Numbered from the stretch's first letter, positions 1-9,246 are shown. The stretch is DNA of 64,000 nt from Afipia massiliensis (GCF_014203115.1 NZ_JACHIJ010000006.1:124001-188000); one strand, 5' to 3'. A program made the numbers and translations. The notes: generated by a model not told the origin, from the letters alone.

Positions 1-607
1 CCGAGACGGTCGCGGAAATCGCCCATGCCATCGCGAACACGCTCTTCACCGAAATGCCGAGCGACTGCGCGACCTGCTGGTTGAACGCAGTGGCGCGCAT
101 GGCGAGGCCATACTTCGACACCTTGAAGAACCACGCCATGCCCGCCATCATCGCCACCGACACCGCGAGGCTGAGGATGTAGACGGTCTGCACCTGCATC
201 CCGAAAATATTGACGAGCTGGGTGTTGAAGATTTTCGGGAACGGCTGGAGGTTGACGCCGAACATCCATTTCATCAGCGCCGAGAACACCGTGGACAGCG
301 CGATCGTCACCATGATGACGGAAATGATCGGCTCGCCGATCATCGGGCGCAGGATGATGAGCTGGATCAGGATGCCGAAGATGAACATGAAGACGAGCGT
401 GATCGGCATGCCGATCCAGAACGGCACCTGATATTTGGTGAGCAGGAACCAGCACACCCACGCGCCGATCAGCAGCAATTCGCCCTGCGCGAAGTTGACC
501 ACCTGCGTCGCCTTGTAGATCAGCACGAAGGACATCGCGACGACGCCGTAGAGCGTGCCGACCACGAGGCCGTTGATGAGAAGTTGAACGAGAAGCTGGG
601 TGTTCAC
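1..607 (-). CDS. livH: Branched-chain amino-acid type ABC permease LivH (3' part missing)
   Basis: Inner-membrane permease of a liv-type (HAAT family) importer. The reading frame opens with GTG at 607 (VNTQLLVQLLINGLVVG) and stays open to the window edge, so about 202 N-terminal residues are seen and the C-terminus lies outside. Long hydrophobic segments and the stretch with ATQVVNFAQGELLLIGA are typical of LivH. The start codon overlaps the stop of the acyl-CoA ligase (GTGA), so the two are translationally coupled in the cluster livG, ligase, livH. The matching livM, livF and livK must lie outside the window. Substrate unknown; the neighbouring ligase hints at an organic acid rather than an amino acid (inference). 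Confidence 0.9.
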   Translation of the reverse strand, partial: MNTQLLVQLLINGLVVGTLYGVVAMSFVLIYKATQVVNFAQGELLLIGAWVCWFLLTKYQVPFWIGMPITLVFMFIFGILIQLIILRPMIGEPIISVIMVTIALSTVFSALMKWMFGVNLQPFPKIFNTQLVNIFGMQVQTVYILSLAVSVAMMAGMAWFFKVSKYGLAMRATAFNQQVAQSLGISVKSVFAMAWAISATVS

Positions 608-2535
608 TCGGCGGCCTCCGCCGTCTTGTGTGACGTTCCGAGGTCGATGACGGGCAGGGTGCAGCGGATGCGCTGCGTGGTGCCGTCCTGGAAACGGATC
701 ACGGTGTCGATGTCGATGTCGGGCTTGCCGCCGTAGATCGCATTAATAATGTCGGCGTATTTCTCGTTGATCACGGTGCGGCGGACCTTGCGGGTGCGGG
801 TCAGTTCGCCGTCGTCGGCGTCGAGCTCCTTGTAGAGCAGCAGAAACTTGGAGATGCGCTGCGCCGGCGGCAGCGTGGCGTTGACCGCTTCGACTTCCTT
901 GCGCAGCAGCTCGTAGGTTTCCGGGCGCGAGGACAGGTCGGTATAGGTGGTGAAGGAAATCCGGTTCTTTTCGGCCCATTTCGAGACGATGGAGAAGCGG
1001 ATGCAGAGCATGGCGGCGAGGTAATCGCGCCCGTCGCCCAGCACCACGGCTTCGGCGACGTAGGGCGAGAACTTCAGCTTGTTCTCGATATACTGCGGCG
1101 AAAAGCGGTCACCGCGCGCTGTCTGCGCCATGTCCTTGATGCGATCGATGACCACAAGCTGCTTCGCCTTGTTGAAGTAACCGGCGTCGCCCGAATGCAT
1201 CCAGCCGTCGCGGACTTCCGCAGCGGTGGCGGCCTCGTTCTTGTAGTAACCCGAGAACATGTTGGGATGGCGCACCACGATCTCGCCGACGCCGTTGACG
1301 TCGGGATCGCGGATTTCGATCTCGATGGTGTTGCCCATGGCAACGCCGGTGGTGTCGGGATCGACGGCCTCAGGCTGATGCAGGGTAAATGCGCCCAGCG
1401 TTTCGGTCTGGCCGTAGAGCGTGCGCAGCGGAACGCCCATGGCGCGGAAGAACTTGAAGGTGTCGGGGCCAAGCGCAGCGCCGCCGGTCGCCGCCGAGCG
1501 CAATCGGGTAAACCCGAGACGGTCACGCAGCGCGCGGAACACCAGCGTTTCCGCCACCATCGATGTCTTGCCTTGATCCAGCGCGGAAAGGCCGGCCTTC
1601 ATGCCGGTTTCATACAGGCTCTGCTTCATCGCGGAGGCGTCCATCACGCGGGCGCGAACGTCGGCGGCGATGGCTTCCCAGATGCGCGGCGCGAACAGCA
1701 CGAACGTCGGCGCGATCTCGCGGAAGTCGTTCATCATGGTGTCAGCCTGCTCGACGAAGTTCACCTTCATCCGGGAGAGCAAGCCTTTTCCGAGCGCGTA
1801 GACCTGCTCCATGATCCAGGGCAGGGGCAGCACCGAGACGTATTCATCGTCCGGGCCTTTCGGGTCGAAGGAGAGATACGTCGCGCAATGGCGCAGCACG
1901 CTGCCCGCGGTCAGCATCGCGAGCTTCGGGTTCGACGTGGTGCCGGACGTGGTGCAGAGGATGGCGACGTCCTCGGTGTTGGTGGCATCGACCAGCTGAT
2001 CGTAAAGCTGAGGCTCGCGCGCGGCGCGCTCGCGGCCCATCTCCGCGAGCTTCGCGGCATCGATCAGCCGGGGATCGCTGTATTTGCGCATGCCGCGCGG
2101 ATCGGAATAGACGATGTGCTTGAGGTGCGGCGCGCGGTCGCCGAGTTCAAGCAGCTTGTCGACCTGCTCTTCGTCCTCGGCGAACACGATCTTGGTTTCG
2201 CCGTAGGTCAGAAGATACAGCACTTCCTCGGGCAGCGATTCGCGATACATACCGAGCGACATGCCGCCGATGGCGTGGGCCGCGATTTCCGCCGCTACCC
2301 AGTCCGGACGGTTATCGCCGATGATGCCGATCACATCGCCGCGCTTCAGTCCCAGCTCGATCATGCCGAGCGCGAAATCGTGCACGCGGGTGTGGTAGTC
2401 GTTCCACGAGAAAACGCGCCAGAGACCGAAGTCCTTTTCGCGCAGCGCGATGGCGTTGCCGTGCTCCTTGGCGTTGAGCCGCAGCATCTTGGGGTAGGTG
2501 TCGGCCTGTGCGACGCGGCCTGCATAATCCATCAT
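604..2535 (-). CDS. AMP-dependent acyl-CoA synthetase/ligase in liv cluster
   Basis: 643-residue adenylate-forming enzyme, expected to activate a carboxylic acid with ATP and CoA. The ATP-binding motif TTSGTTSNPK lies at about residues 195-204, LYGQTET at 373-379, and a SGDAGYF motif follows. The length and the insertion-rich C-terminal part resemble long-chain acyl-CoA synthetases (FadD15-like) rather than short acetyl-CoA synthetases. It overlaps livG by 4 bp and livH by 4 bp, so it is an integral part of the transporter operon. Genes of this type inside liv clusters are common in Bradyrhizobium-like bacteria and suggest uptake coupled to CoA activation of an aromatic or fatty acid (inference). 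Substrate cannot be read from sequence. Confidence 0.88.
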   Translation of the reverse strand: MMDYAGRVAQADTYPKMLRLNAKEHGNAIALREKDFGLWRVFSWNDYHTRVHDFALGMIELGLKRGDVIGIIGDNRPDWVAAEIAAHAIGGMSLGMYRESLPEEVLYLLTYGETKIVFAEDEEQVDKLLELGDRAPHLKHIVYSDPRGMRKYSDPRLIDAAKLAEMGRERAAREPQLYDQLVDATNTEDVAILCTTSGTTSNPKLAMLTAGSVLRHCATYLSFDPKGPDDEYVSVLPLPWIMEQVYALGKGLLSRMKVNFVEQADTMMNDFREIAPTFVLFAPRIWEAIAADVRARVMDASAMKQSLYETGMKAGLSALDQGKTSMVAETLVFRALRDRLGFTRLRSAATGGAALGPDTFKFFRAMGVPLRTLYGQTETLGAFTLHQPEAVDPDTTGVAMGNTIEIEIRDPDVNGVGEIVVRHPNMFSGYYKNEAATAAEVRDGWMHSGDAGYFNKAKQLVVIDRIKDMAQTARGDRFSPQYIENKLKFSPYVAEAVVLGDGRDYLAAMLCIRFSIVSKWAEKNRISFTTYTDLSSRPETYELLRKEVEAVNATLPPAQRISKFLLLYKELDADDGELTRTRKVRRTVINEKYADIINAIYGGKPDIDIDTVIRFQDGTTQRIRCTLPVIDLGTSHKTAEAAE

Positions 2536-3353
2536 GCTGTGGCCTCCGCGACGGGATTGGTGTCATCGAGAGCGTCGAGCACTTCGTCTTCTTCGCCGAG
2601 ATAGGCCTTGCGGACATGCGGATCGTCCAGCACGTCGGCGGGCAGGCCCTCGGCGATCTTGCGGCCGAAATCCAGCACGGTGACGCGGTGGGAGATGTCC
2701 ATCACCACACCCATGTCGTGCTCGATCATCATCACCGTCATCCCGTATTCTTCGTTGAGATCGACGATGTAGCGGGCCATGTCTTCCTTCTCCTCGAAGT
2801 TCATGCCGGCCATCGGCTCGTCGAGGAGAATGAGTTTCGGCTCCAGCGCCATGGCGCGCGCGAGTTCAACGCGCTTGCGCAGACCGTAGGAGAGGGTGCC
2901 GGCGGTCGCCTTGCGCACCGACTGCAGGTCGAGGAAGTCGATGATCTCTTCCACCTTGCGGCGGTGTTCGAGTTCTTCGCGCCGCGCGCCGGTCAGCCAG
3001 TACAGCGAGCCGGTGATGAAGTTGTTTTTCAACAGGTGGTGCCGCCCGACCATGATGTTGTCGAGCACGGTCATGTGGTGGAACAGCGCGAGATTCTGGA
3101 ACGTGCGGCCGATGCCGAGCGCCGCGCGTGCATTCGGCTTGAGGCCGGTGATGTCGCGGTCCTGATAGAAAAGCTGTCCCTCAGTCGGGGTGTAACGGCC
3201 GGAAACGCAGTTGACGATCGAGGTCTTGCCGGCGCCGTTGGGGCCGATGATCGAAAACAGTTCGCCTTCCTTGACGCCGAAGCTCACGTCGGTCAGGGCG
3301 CGCACGCCGCCGAACCGCAGTGAGACCCCCCGCACCTCCAATGCGTAAGCCAC
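2532..3353 (-). CDS. livG: Liv-type ABC transporter ATPase LivG (cluster 1)
   Basis: 273-residue cytoplasmic ATPase of a branched-chain amino-acid type importer. It has a canonical Walker A (GPNGAGKTS), an LSYGLRKRVELARA signature segment and Walker B LILLDEPMAGM, plus the LivG-type C-terminal segment with YLGEED. The start is GTG at 3353, preceded by a good ribosome site (GGGAGG, about 6 nt upstream). It is the first gene visible in the cluster livG, acyl-CoA ligase, livH; the cluster promoter should lie in 3354-3626. Confidence 0.92.
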   Translation of the reverse strand: MAYALEVRGVSLRFGGVRALTDVSFGVKEGELFSIIGPNGAGKTSIVNCVSGRYTPTEGQLFYQDRDITGLKPNARAALGIGRTFQNLALFHHMTVLDNIMVGRHHLLKNNFITGSLYWLTGARREELEHRRKVEEIIDFLDLQSVRKATAGTLSYGLRKRVELARAMALEPKLILLDEPMAGMNFEEKEDMARYIVDLNEEYGMTVMMIEHDMGVVMDISHRVTVLDFGRKIAEGLPADVLDDPHVRKAYLGEEDEVLDALDDTNPVAEATA

Positions 3354-3626
3354 TCAAATCCTCCCAGATACGGCGCTTGGCGCGCTCTTTATCTATGGTT
3401 CGATGCCATGGTCCCGATCCTATACCGGGGGGCCGTGGCAAGCCATTCTACTATTGATGTTTTGCGCCGCAGGACGCATTTGCCGTCGTCGTCCTTACGG
3501 CAAACCGCGACACTGAAATGTCTTGTGCCTGACAATTCGTTGGGCAATTTCGGTATGCGCGCGGTATACCAAAGGACATTTTACCGCGTCGCAACATTAC
3601 GCGAAGCGAGGGGCGGTTAAGACAGC

Positions 3627-4301
3627 ATGGTTTCTGCGGAATATCTCAAGCGTATTGCGGTCTGGTCGCGCGGCCTGAATGAGCGGGAAATCGAAGTCGC
3701 TCGCGCCGGCGTGATCGAGAAGTCGTTCGGCGCGAACGAATTCATCTGCATGCGCGGCGATCATTTCGAATACTGGATGGGCGTGGTGAGCGGGCTGGTC
3801 CGGATCGGCACCGGCTCGCGCGACGGTAAGGCTGTCAGCTTCACCGGCATGACCAACGGCGCGTGGTTCGGCGAGGGAACCGTGCTCAAGAACGAAGCCC
3901 GGCGATATGACGCAGTCGCCTTGCGGGAGACGCGCCTGGCGTTGATGGATCGCGCCACCTTCTTCTGGCTGTTCGAGAACAGCGTCGCGTTCAACCGCTT
4001 CCTGGTGGGATTGCTGAACGAGCGGCTCGGCCAGTTCATGGGGCTGGTCGAATACGGCCGGATGCTGGACGCCAAGGCGCGCCTCGCGCGTAGCATCGCG
4101 TCGTTGTTCAACCCGATCCTGTATCCGGATCATACGCGCCACCTGGACATTACCCAGGAAGAACTCGGCGCGATCTCCGGCATCTCCCGCCAGAACGCCA
4201 ACCAGTGCCTCAAGACGCTGGAAAAGGAAGGCCTGCTGCGCCTCGAATACGGCGGCGTAACGGTGATCGATCTGGAGAAACTGCGCGGGTACGGGGAATA
4301 G
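3627..4301 (+). CDS. Crp/Fnr family transcriptional regulator
   Basis: 224-residue regulator with an N-terminal cyclic-nucleotide-binding-like beta barrel (about 20-115) and a C-terminal winged helix (LDITQEELGAISGISRQN at about 173-190, recognition helix after it). The FGEG turn of the CRP phosphate cassette is present, but the usual Arg-Ser/Thr-Ala that binds cNMP phosphate is not evident (NEARRYDAV). There are no FNR-type N-terminal cysteines. It is divergent from livG of cluster 1, so it may control that transporter (inference). Start ATG at 3627; no strong ribosome site is seen. Confidence 0.85.
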   Translation: MVSAEYLKRIAVWSRGLNEREIEVARAGVIEKSFGANEFICMRGDHFEYWMGVVSGLVRIGTGSRDGKAVSFTGMTNGAWFGEGTVLKNEARRYDAVALRETRLALMDRATFFWLFENSVAFNRFLVGLLNERLGQFMGLVEYGRMLDAKARLARSIASLFNPILYPDHTRHLDITQEELGAISGISRQNANQCLKTLEKEGLLRLEYGGVTVIDLEKLRGYGE

Positions 4302-4326
4302 CTTCTGCGTCGCAATGTTTCTTCAC

Positions 4327-4454
4327 GTCGTCCCGGCGAAGGCCGGGACCCATACTCCCTGTCGTTGTTTTGATGACAGATCGGACAGCACCGTCAGGGA
4401 TTGCGCCACAACGAAGACCTAGGGGTTATGGGTCCCGGCCTTCGCCGGGACGAC
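4327..4454. repeat. Palindromic intergenic repeat, GTCGTCCCGG type
   Basis: Two perfectly complementary 28-nt arms (4327-4354 and 4427-4454) begin with GTCGTCCCGGCGAAGGCCGG and enclose about 72 nt. It sits between the convergent Crp/Fnr and CDF genes. Two related elements lie at 35644-35768 and 45784-45887. No gene inside. Probably a multicopy REP-like element that can also act as a two-way terminator (inference). Confidence 0.8.
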
Positions 4455-4495
4455 ATCCAATATGCTCCTCCTTCATCGAATGCCTTCGGCAAGCC

Positions 4496-5422
4496 TCACT
4501 CGGCCCATTCCTGATCGGTCGTGAACACAATGGACAGCCAGCGGTCGGGGGTGTCGTTGCCGATGGCGTCGCCGATCTCGTCGCGGATCTTGTCCCATTC
4601 CTCAAGCCGCCTTGGCGGCAAGCCGGCCGGGACAATGAAGTAAAGCTCGATCTGTCGGCCGCGGCCGACGCGCGCGACATAGGCCCGATATGACAGGAAT
4701 TGATAGCGCAGCACGATTTGCTGGGCGATGGCCTCGACGTGCTGCATGAGATCGGGTGGTGTGACCAGCAGGGCGTCGGCCAGCGCCTGACGCACGGTGC
4801 CGATCGGTATCGGAATGACAATCAGGCAGACGATCGCCAGCGCGGCAGGGTCAATATAGGGCGACATCCATTGCAGGTTCGTACCCTGAATCATGTAGCC
4901 GAAGATGAAGGCAACGAGCAGGGCAGCGGTCAGCGCCGCCGACATCATCCAGGCCTTGGCGTCCAGGGCGACAAAATTGGATTTAATGACCCGGTTGGCT
5001 CTCGTGTCAAAGATCGCCATGCCGATCGCGGCGAGAGTTATCACGACGGCGTAGATGATCGCCTGGTCGAAGGCGAGTTCGCGCCCTCCCGTCAGCAGGC
5101 TGCCGATGGCGGTGATCAGCGCGTAGATCGCGGCGCCGATCAGCAGGATGCCGTTCAGACCGAGAACCATCGGCTCCAGATGCCAGAAGCCCATGGTGAA
5201 CTGTGCGATCAGCCTCGACCTGGAGCCGCCTTCTCGCGTCGATGCTGCGATCAGGTTGGCGACCAGCAGCGCCAGCATGGTCATGACAGCGTCGATCAGC
5301 GCGTAGACGCCGTCGAAAACAATCGCGTAGGACCCCGACAGAAGACCGAACAGAATTCCAAGCCCGGCCAGAACCAGGGTTACAGCGATCGACAGGCGCA
5401 GAACGCCTTGTTCTGTTCTCAT
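4496..5422 (-). CDS. Cation diffusion facilitator (CDF) family membrane protein
   Basis: 308-residue protein with about six hydrophobic segments in the first 215 residues and a soluble C-terminal domain, as in CDF metal/proton antiporters of the inner membrane. In TM2 the usual HxxxD or DxxxD pair is Tyr40 and Asp44. In TM5 the HxxxD pair appears to be Ala157 and Ser161 (DAKAWMMSAALT), so the classical zinc site looks incomplete. It lies between the two liv clusters, 55 nt downstream of livF and possibly co-transcribed with it. Metal specificity, or even metal transport, is uncertain. Confidence 0.8.
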   Translation of the reverse strand: MRTEQGVLRLSIAVTLVLAGLGILFGLLSGSYAIVFDGVYALIDAVMTMLALLVANLIAASTREGGSRSRLIAQFTMGFWHLEPMVLGLNGILLIGAAIYALITAIGSLLTGGRELAFDQAIIYAVVITLAAIGMAIFDTRANRVIKSNFVALDAKAWMMSAALTAALLVAFIFGYMIQGTNLQWMSPYIDPAALAIVCLIVIPIPIGTVRQALADALLVTPPDLMQHVEAIAQQIVLRYQFLSYRAYVARVGRGRQIELYFIVPAGLPPRRLEEWDKIRDEIGDAIGNDTPDRWLSIVFTTDQEWAE

Positions 5423-5477
5423 GCGAGCGCATCCGGCAATTCCGCGGTGTAATCCCTACATCGCGGAGCGGACGGTA

Positions 5478-6173
5478 TCACACCTCAAGCCATTCCTTGC
5501 GGATGGCCTGATTGGCCTTGAGGTCGGCCGGAGTGCCCTCGAACACGATGCGGCCGTGGCCCATCACGTAGAGCCTGTGGGAGATGCGCATGGCGATGGA
5601 CAGCTTCTGTTCAACCAGAAGGATCGCCACGCCGCGTTTGGCGATTTCCGCGATCAGGTCGCCGACCTGCTGCACGATCAGCGGCGCGAGACCTTCGGTC
5701 GGCTCGTCGATCATGATGAGTTCAGGGTCGCCCATCAGCGTGCGGCAGATGGTCAGCATCTGCTTCTCTCCGCCGGAGAGCACGCCCGCCGTCGTATCGG
5801 CGCGCTCCTTCAGGTTCGGGAACATGTCGAGCATGTTCTCGAGCTTCCACTTGCCCGGATGTTTGGGGTCCTTGACGCCGAGCAGCAGGTTCTGCCGCAC
5901 GGTGAGGCCGGGGAAGATGTCGCGATGCTCGGGCACGTAGCCAAGCCCGAGATGCGCGATCCTGTAGCTCGGCAGACCGGCGATGTTCTGGTCCTTGAAC
6001 TTGATGGTGCCGTGTGGCGGCACTTCGCCCATGATCGCCTTGACCGTGGTCGAGCGGCCGACGCCGTTACGCCCCAGCAGGCTGACGACCTCGCCGGCGC
6101 CGATATGCATATCGACGCCCTGAAGGATGTGGCTCTTGCCGTAATAGGCGTGCAGATCCTGAACTTCCAACAT
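5478..6173 (-). CDS. livF: Liv-type ABC transporter ATPase LivF
   Basis: 231-residue ATPase, last gene of the complete livKHMGF operon (cluster 2). It has the signature LSGGEKQM, Walker B LIMIDEPTEGL and the LivF-type C-terminus. The Walker A reads GRNGVGRS at residues 34-41, so the invariant lysine is arginine at 40; I checked the codon (CGC). The start ATG at 6173 overlaps the livG stop (TGATG). It should act as a heterodimer with the cluster-2 LivG. Confidence 0.93.
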   Translation of the reverse strand: MLEVQDLHAYYGKSHILQGVDMHIGAGEVVSLLGRNGVGRSTTVKAIMGEVPPHGTIKFKDQNIAGLPSYRIAHLGLGYVPEHRDIFPGLTVRQNLLLGVKDPKHPGKWKLENMLDMFPNLKERADTTAGVLSGGEKQMLTICRTLMGDPELIMIDEPTEGLAPLIVQQVGDLIAEIAKRGVAILLVEQKLSIAMRISHRLYVMGHGRIVFEGTPADLKANQAIRKEWLEV

Positions 6174-6937
6174 CAGGCAGCTTCCTCGCCGAGATAGGCT
6201 TCCTTGACCTTCGGACTGTTGCGGATTTCCTCGGGTGTTCCGGATGCGATGATATGGCCGTAGACCAGAACCGAGATGCGGTCGGCAAGGCCGAACACCA
6301 CGCTCATGTCGTGCTCGACGATCAGCAGCGTCTTGCCGACCGTGAGGCGGCGGATCAATTCCACTGCTCGTTCGGTCTCGGCGTGGCTCATGCCCGCGGT
6401 CGGTTCATCGAGCAGGATCACGTCCGCGCCGCCGGCGATGGTGATGCCGATTTCGAGCGCGCGTTGTTCGGCATAGGTCAATAGACCTGCCGGCACGTCG
6501 CGCCGCGAGGTGAGGCTGATGTCTTCCAGAATGCGCGCCGTCAGTTCGCGCACTTCCGGCAGGTTGTCGACGCTTTTCCAGAACGCGTATTTGTGTCCCG
6601 TCGCCCACAGCACCGCGCAGCGCAGGTTTTCCCACACCGTCATGTTGGCGAAGACGTTGGTGACCTGGAAGCTGCGGGACAGCCCGCGCCGGTTGATCTG
6701 GTAGGGCGCGAGACCGGAAATCAACTCGCCGCGCATCAGCACTTCGCCGCTGGTCGGCGCCATGTAGCCGCTGATGAGATTGAACGTGGTCGATTTGCCA
6801 GCACCATTGGGGCCGATCAGGGCGTGGCGTTCACCCTGCGCAACCCTCAGGTTGAGATCGCGGATCACCTTGGTGATGCCGAAGTTCTTCTGGACGTCAC
6901 GAATTTCGATGGCGTCGGGCTTCACGGTCGACATCAT
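6173..6937 (-). CDS. livG: Liv-type ABC transporter ATPase LivG (cluster 2)
   Basis: 254-residue ATPase partner of LivF. Walker A GPNGAGKST, signature region LLTYAEQRALEIG and Walker B VILLDEPTAGM are intact. A longer open frame extends upstream to 7057, but ATG at 6937 overlaps the livM stop (ATGA), as in the other junctions of this operon, and the coding similarity begins there. A second ATG follows immediately at 6934. The C-terminus ends in the LivG-type YLGEEAA. Confidence 0.93.
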   Translation of the reverse strand: MMSTVKPDAIEIRDVQKNFGITKVIRDLNLRVAQGERHALIGPNGAGKSTTFNLISGYMAPTSGEVLMRGELISGLAPYQINRRGLSRSFQVTNVFANMTVWENLRCAVLWATGHKYAFWKSVDNLPEVRELTARILEDISLTSRRDVPAGLLTYAEQRALEIGITIAGGADVILLDEPTAGMSHAETERAVELIRRLTVGKTLLIVEHDMSVVFGLADRISVLVYGHIIASGTPEEIRNSPKVKEAYLGEEAA

Positions 6938-8235
6938 GCTGCCATTCCCTTCGCACGCGCTGCGGTCAGCGCTTCGTCCCAGGCTATTGCGACCCGCTTC
7001 CATGTCATGCGCGCGACGATGAAGCCGCCGACGATCAGGATCAGCGCGAGAACCCATGTCAGGGGACTTGCGGCGTTGAACGGAATGCCGAACGCCTTGA
7101 TGTTCGGACTTTCGGTCGGATTCATCGTGTAGTGAACGACGGATTCGATCGCGAGCATCAGGCCGATCATGAGCGCAACCGTCGGAACGAGCGCGACGAG
7201 ATATGACGGCAGCACACGCCCGAGCGTCCCGCCCCTGAGCAGCGGGCGATGCATCATCAACAGTCCGGTGATGCCGCCGGGCGCGAACATCACAACCACG
7301 ATGAAGAACAGCCCGAAGTAAAGCTGCCAGACGTGGGTCAGGTCGCTCAGTCCGAGCGACAGCAGCGTGACGAAGATCGCGCCGACGATCGGGCCGATGA
7401 AGAAGCCGACGCCGCCGATATAGGCCGCGAACAGCACGGTGCCGGACTGCACCGCGCCGAGATAGGCCGAATTGGCGATCTCGAAGTTGATGGCGGCGAG
7501 CGCGCCCGCGATGCCGGCAAAGAAGCCCGAGAAGCAGAACGCGATGTAGCGGACCACGTGCGGATCGTAACCGACGAACTGCACGCGCTCGGGGTTATCG
7601 CGAACCGCATTGCACATCCGTCCCAGCGGCGTGCGGGTGAGGGCGTACATCGCAATCATGCAGATCAGCGTCCAGGCCGCCACCAGATAGTAGATCTGGA
7701 TCTGCGGACCGAAATTCCAGCCGAATACGCTCAGCAGCTTGGTGCGGTTGGCGGAAATGCCGGCTTCGCCGCCGAAGAAGGTGCGCAGGATCAGCGCCGA
7801 GGAGGCGACCAGTTCGGCGACGCCGAGCGAGATCATGGCGAAGGCGGTGCCTGAGCGTTGTGTCGACACCCATCCGAGCAGGATTGCGAAGGCGAGGCCT
7901 GCCAGTCCGCCGATCAGCGGCACCAGCGGCAGCGGGATCGCCCACTTGTTGCCGCCGATGATGTTGATGGCGTGAATGACGAGGAAGCCGCCGAGACCGT
8001 AATAGACCGCATGGCCGAACGACAGCATGCCGGTCTGGCCGAGCAGGATGTTGTAGGACAGCGCGAAAATGATCGAGATGCCGATCAGACTGAACGTTGT
8101 CAGAGCGCCGCCGGAGCCGAAAACTTTCGGCAGCACCAGCAGAAAGATCGCGACAGCGGCCCAGAGGCCGTAGAACTTGAGGTTATCGGCCGCGGTCGGA
8201 GGCGGCGGCGCGACGCGTGCGGTGATATCGCTCAT
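6934..8235 (-). CDS. livM: Liv-type ABC transporter permease LivM
   Basis: 433-residue integral membrane permease, longer than the usual 320-350 residues because of a hydrophobic C-terminal extension after the core. It has about ten predicted hydrophobic segments. LSYNILLGQTGMLSFGHA and FIGGVG-like motifs are typical of LivM. Its start overlaps the livH stop (ATGA) and its stop overlaps livG. It forms the transmembrane pore with the cluster-2 LivH. Confidence 0.92.
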   Translation of the reverse strand: MSDITARVAPPPPTAADNLKFYGLWAAVAIFLLVLPKVFGSGGALTTFSLIGISIIFALSYNILLGQTGMLSFGHAVYYGLGGFLVIHAINIIGGNKWAIPLPLVPLIGGLAGLAFAILLGWVSTQRSGTAFAMISLGVAELVASSALILRTFFGGEAGISANRTKLLSVFGWNFGPQIQIYYLVAAWTLICMIAMYALTRTPLGRMCNAVRDNPERVQFVGYDPHVVRYIAFCFSGFFAGIAGALAAINFEIANSAYLGAVQSGTVLFAAYIGGVGFFIGPIVGAIFVTLLSLGLSDLTHVWQLYFGLFFIVVVMFAPGGITGLLMMHRPLLRGGTLGRVLPSYLVALVPTVALMIGLMLAIESVVHYTMNPTESPNIKAFGIPFNAASPLTWVLALILIVGGFIVARMTWKRVAIAWDEALTAARAKGMAA

Positions 8236-9179
8236 GTTTCACGCGTCCCCAAAAGGCCCATCGGGCGGAACGCCAGGATCAGCACCAGCAGCACATAGGG
8301 CATGATCGGCGCGATCTGTGCCACGGTCACATTCCAGATGTCAGCCAGCCATGTCGCGGACCATGCCGGACTGAGCGGCCCAAACACTTCGGAGAGCGAG
8401 CCGTTCATCGAGACGGCGAAGGTCTGCACGAGGCCGATCAGCAGCGAGGCGATGAACGCGCCCGGTAGCGAGCCGAGCCCGCCGACCACCACGACGACGA
8501 ACAGGATGGGTCCGAGGAGGCCGGCCATGTTCGACTGGGTGACCAGCGCCGGACCTGCGATGACGCCCGCCACCGCGGCGAGCGCGGTGCCGACGCCGAA
8601 CACCATCATGAAGATGCGCCCGACATTATGGCCGAGATGGCCGACCATGTGCGGATGGGTCAGCGCAGCCTGCACGATCATGCCGACCCGCGTGCGCTTC
8701 AGCACGACCAGCAGAGCCAGGAAGATGGCGACCGACACCAGCAGCATGAACATCTTGTAGGCGGGATAGTTGGTCGAGAAGATCGTGAAGGCGGGGAAAT
8801 CGAGCGAGGACGGCACGCGGAAATCCACCGGGCTCTTGCCCCAGATGATCTGCACGACTTCCTCGATCGCGAACGCGAGGCCGAAGGTGAACAGCAGTTC
8901 GGCGACATGGCCGTTGCGGTGGACCTGGCGCAGCCCGAAGCGCTCGACGCCGGCGCCGATGACCCCCGCGAGGATGGGCGCGACCAGCAGGGCGGGCCAG
9001 AAGCCGAACCACCGGCTGATCTGAAATCCGAAAAATGCGCCGAGCATGTAGAAGCTCGCATGCGCGAAGTTCAGCACGCCGAGCATGCTGAAGATGACCG
9101 TCAGGCCGCTGGCCATCAGGAACAACAGCATCCCGAACAGGACGCCGTTCAGTGTGGATATGACGATTAGTTCAAGCAC
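8232..9179 (-). CDS. livH: Liv-type ABC transporter permease LivH (cluster 2)
   Basis: 315-residue inner-membrane permease with eight or so hydrophobic segments and the LivH-type segment VLNFAHASFYMLGAFFG. It follows livK after a 104-nt gap that contains a strong hairpin, and overlaps livM by 4 bp. It pairs with LivM in an importer whose substrate may be a branched-chain amino acid, an amide or an aromatic acid; sequence alone does not decide. Confidence 0.92.
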   Translation of the reverse strand: MLELIVISTLNGVLFGMLLFLMASGLTVIFSMLGVLNFAHASFYMLGAFFGFQISRWFGFWPALLVAPILAGVIGAGVERFGLRQVHRNGHVAELLFTFGLAFAIEEVVQIIWGKSPVDFRVPSSLDFPAFTIFSTNYPAYKMFMLLVSVAIFLALLVVLKRTRVGMIVQAALTHPHMVGHLGHNVGRIFMMVFGVGTALAAVAGVIAGPALVTQSNMAGLLGPILFVVVVVGGLGSLPGAFIASLLIGLVQTFAVSMNGSLSEVFGPLSPAWSATWLADIWNVTVAQIAPIMPYVLLVLILAFRPMGLLGTRET

Positions 9180-9214
9180 GACCTCAGCACTCCCCCCGGA
9201 TACATGAAGGTCTC

Positions 9215-9246
9215 GTGTTCACCCCGGCGCGGGCCGGGGCGAACAC
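9215..9246 (-). terminator. Intercistronic hairpin between livK and livHMGF
   Basis: The 32-nt inverted repeat pairs GTGTTC with GAACAC and CCCCGGC with GCCGGGG around a short loop. It is in the gap between the substrate-binding protein gene and livH. No U-tract follows on the minus strand. It more likely stabilises the livK message, or partly attenuates, so that more binding protein than membrane components is made (inference). Confidence 0.55.

Noticed and set aside
1195-2604. 469-codon open frame antisense to the acyl-CoA ligase
   Set aside because: Typical antisense shadow in high-GC DNA; His/Gly/Arg-rich, no family features, while the opposite strand encodes a complete enzyme.
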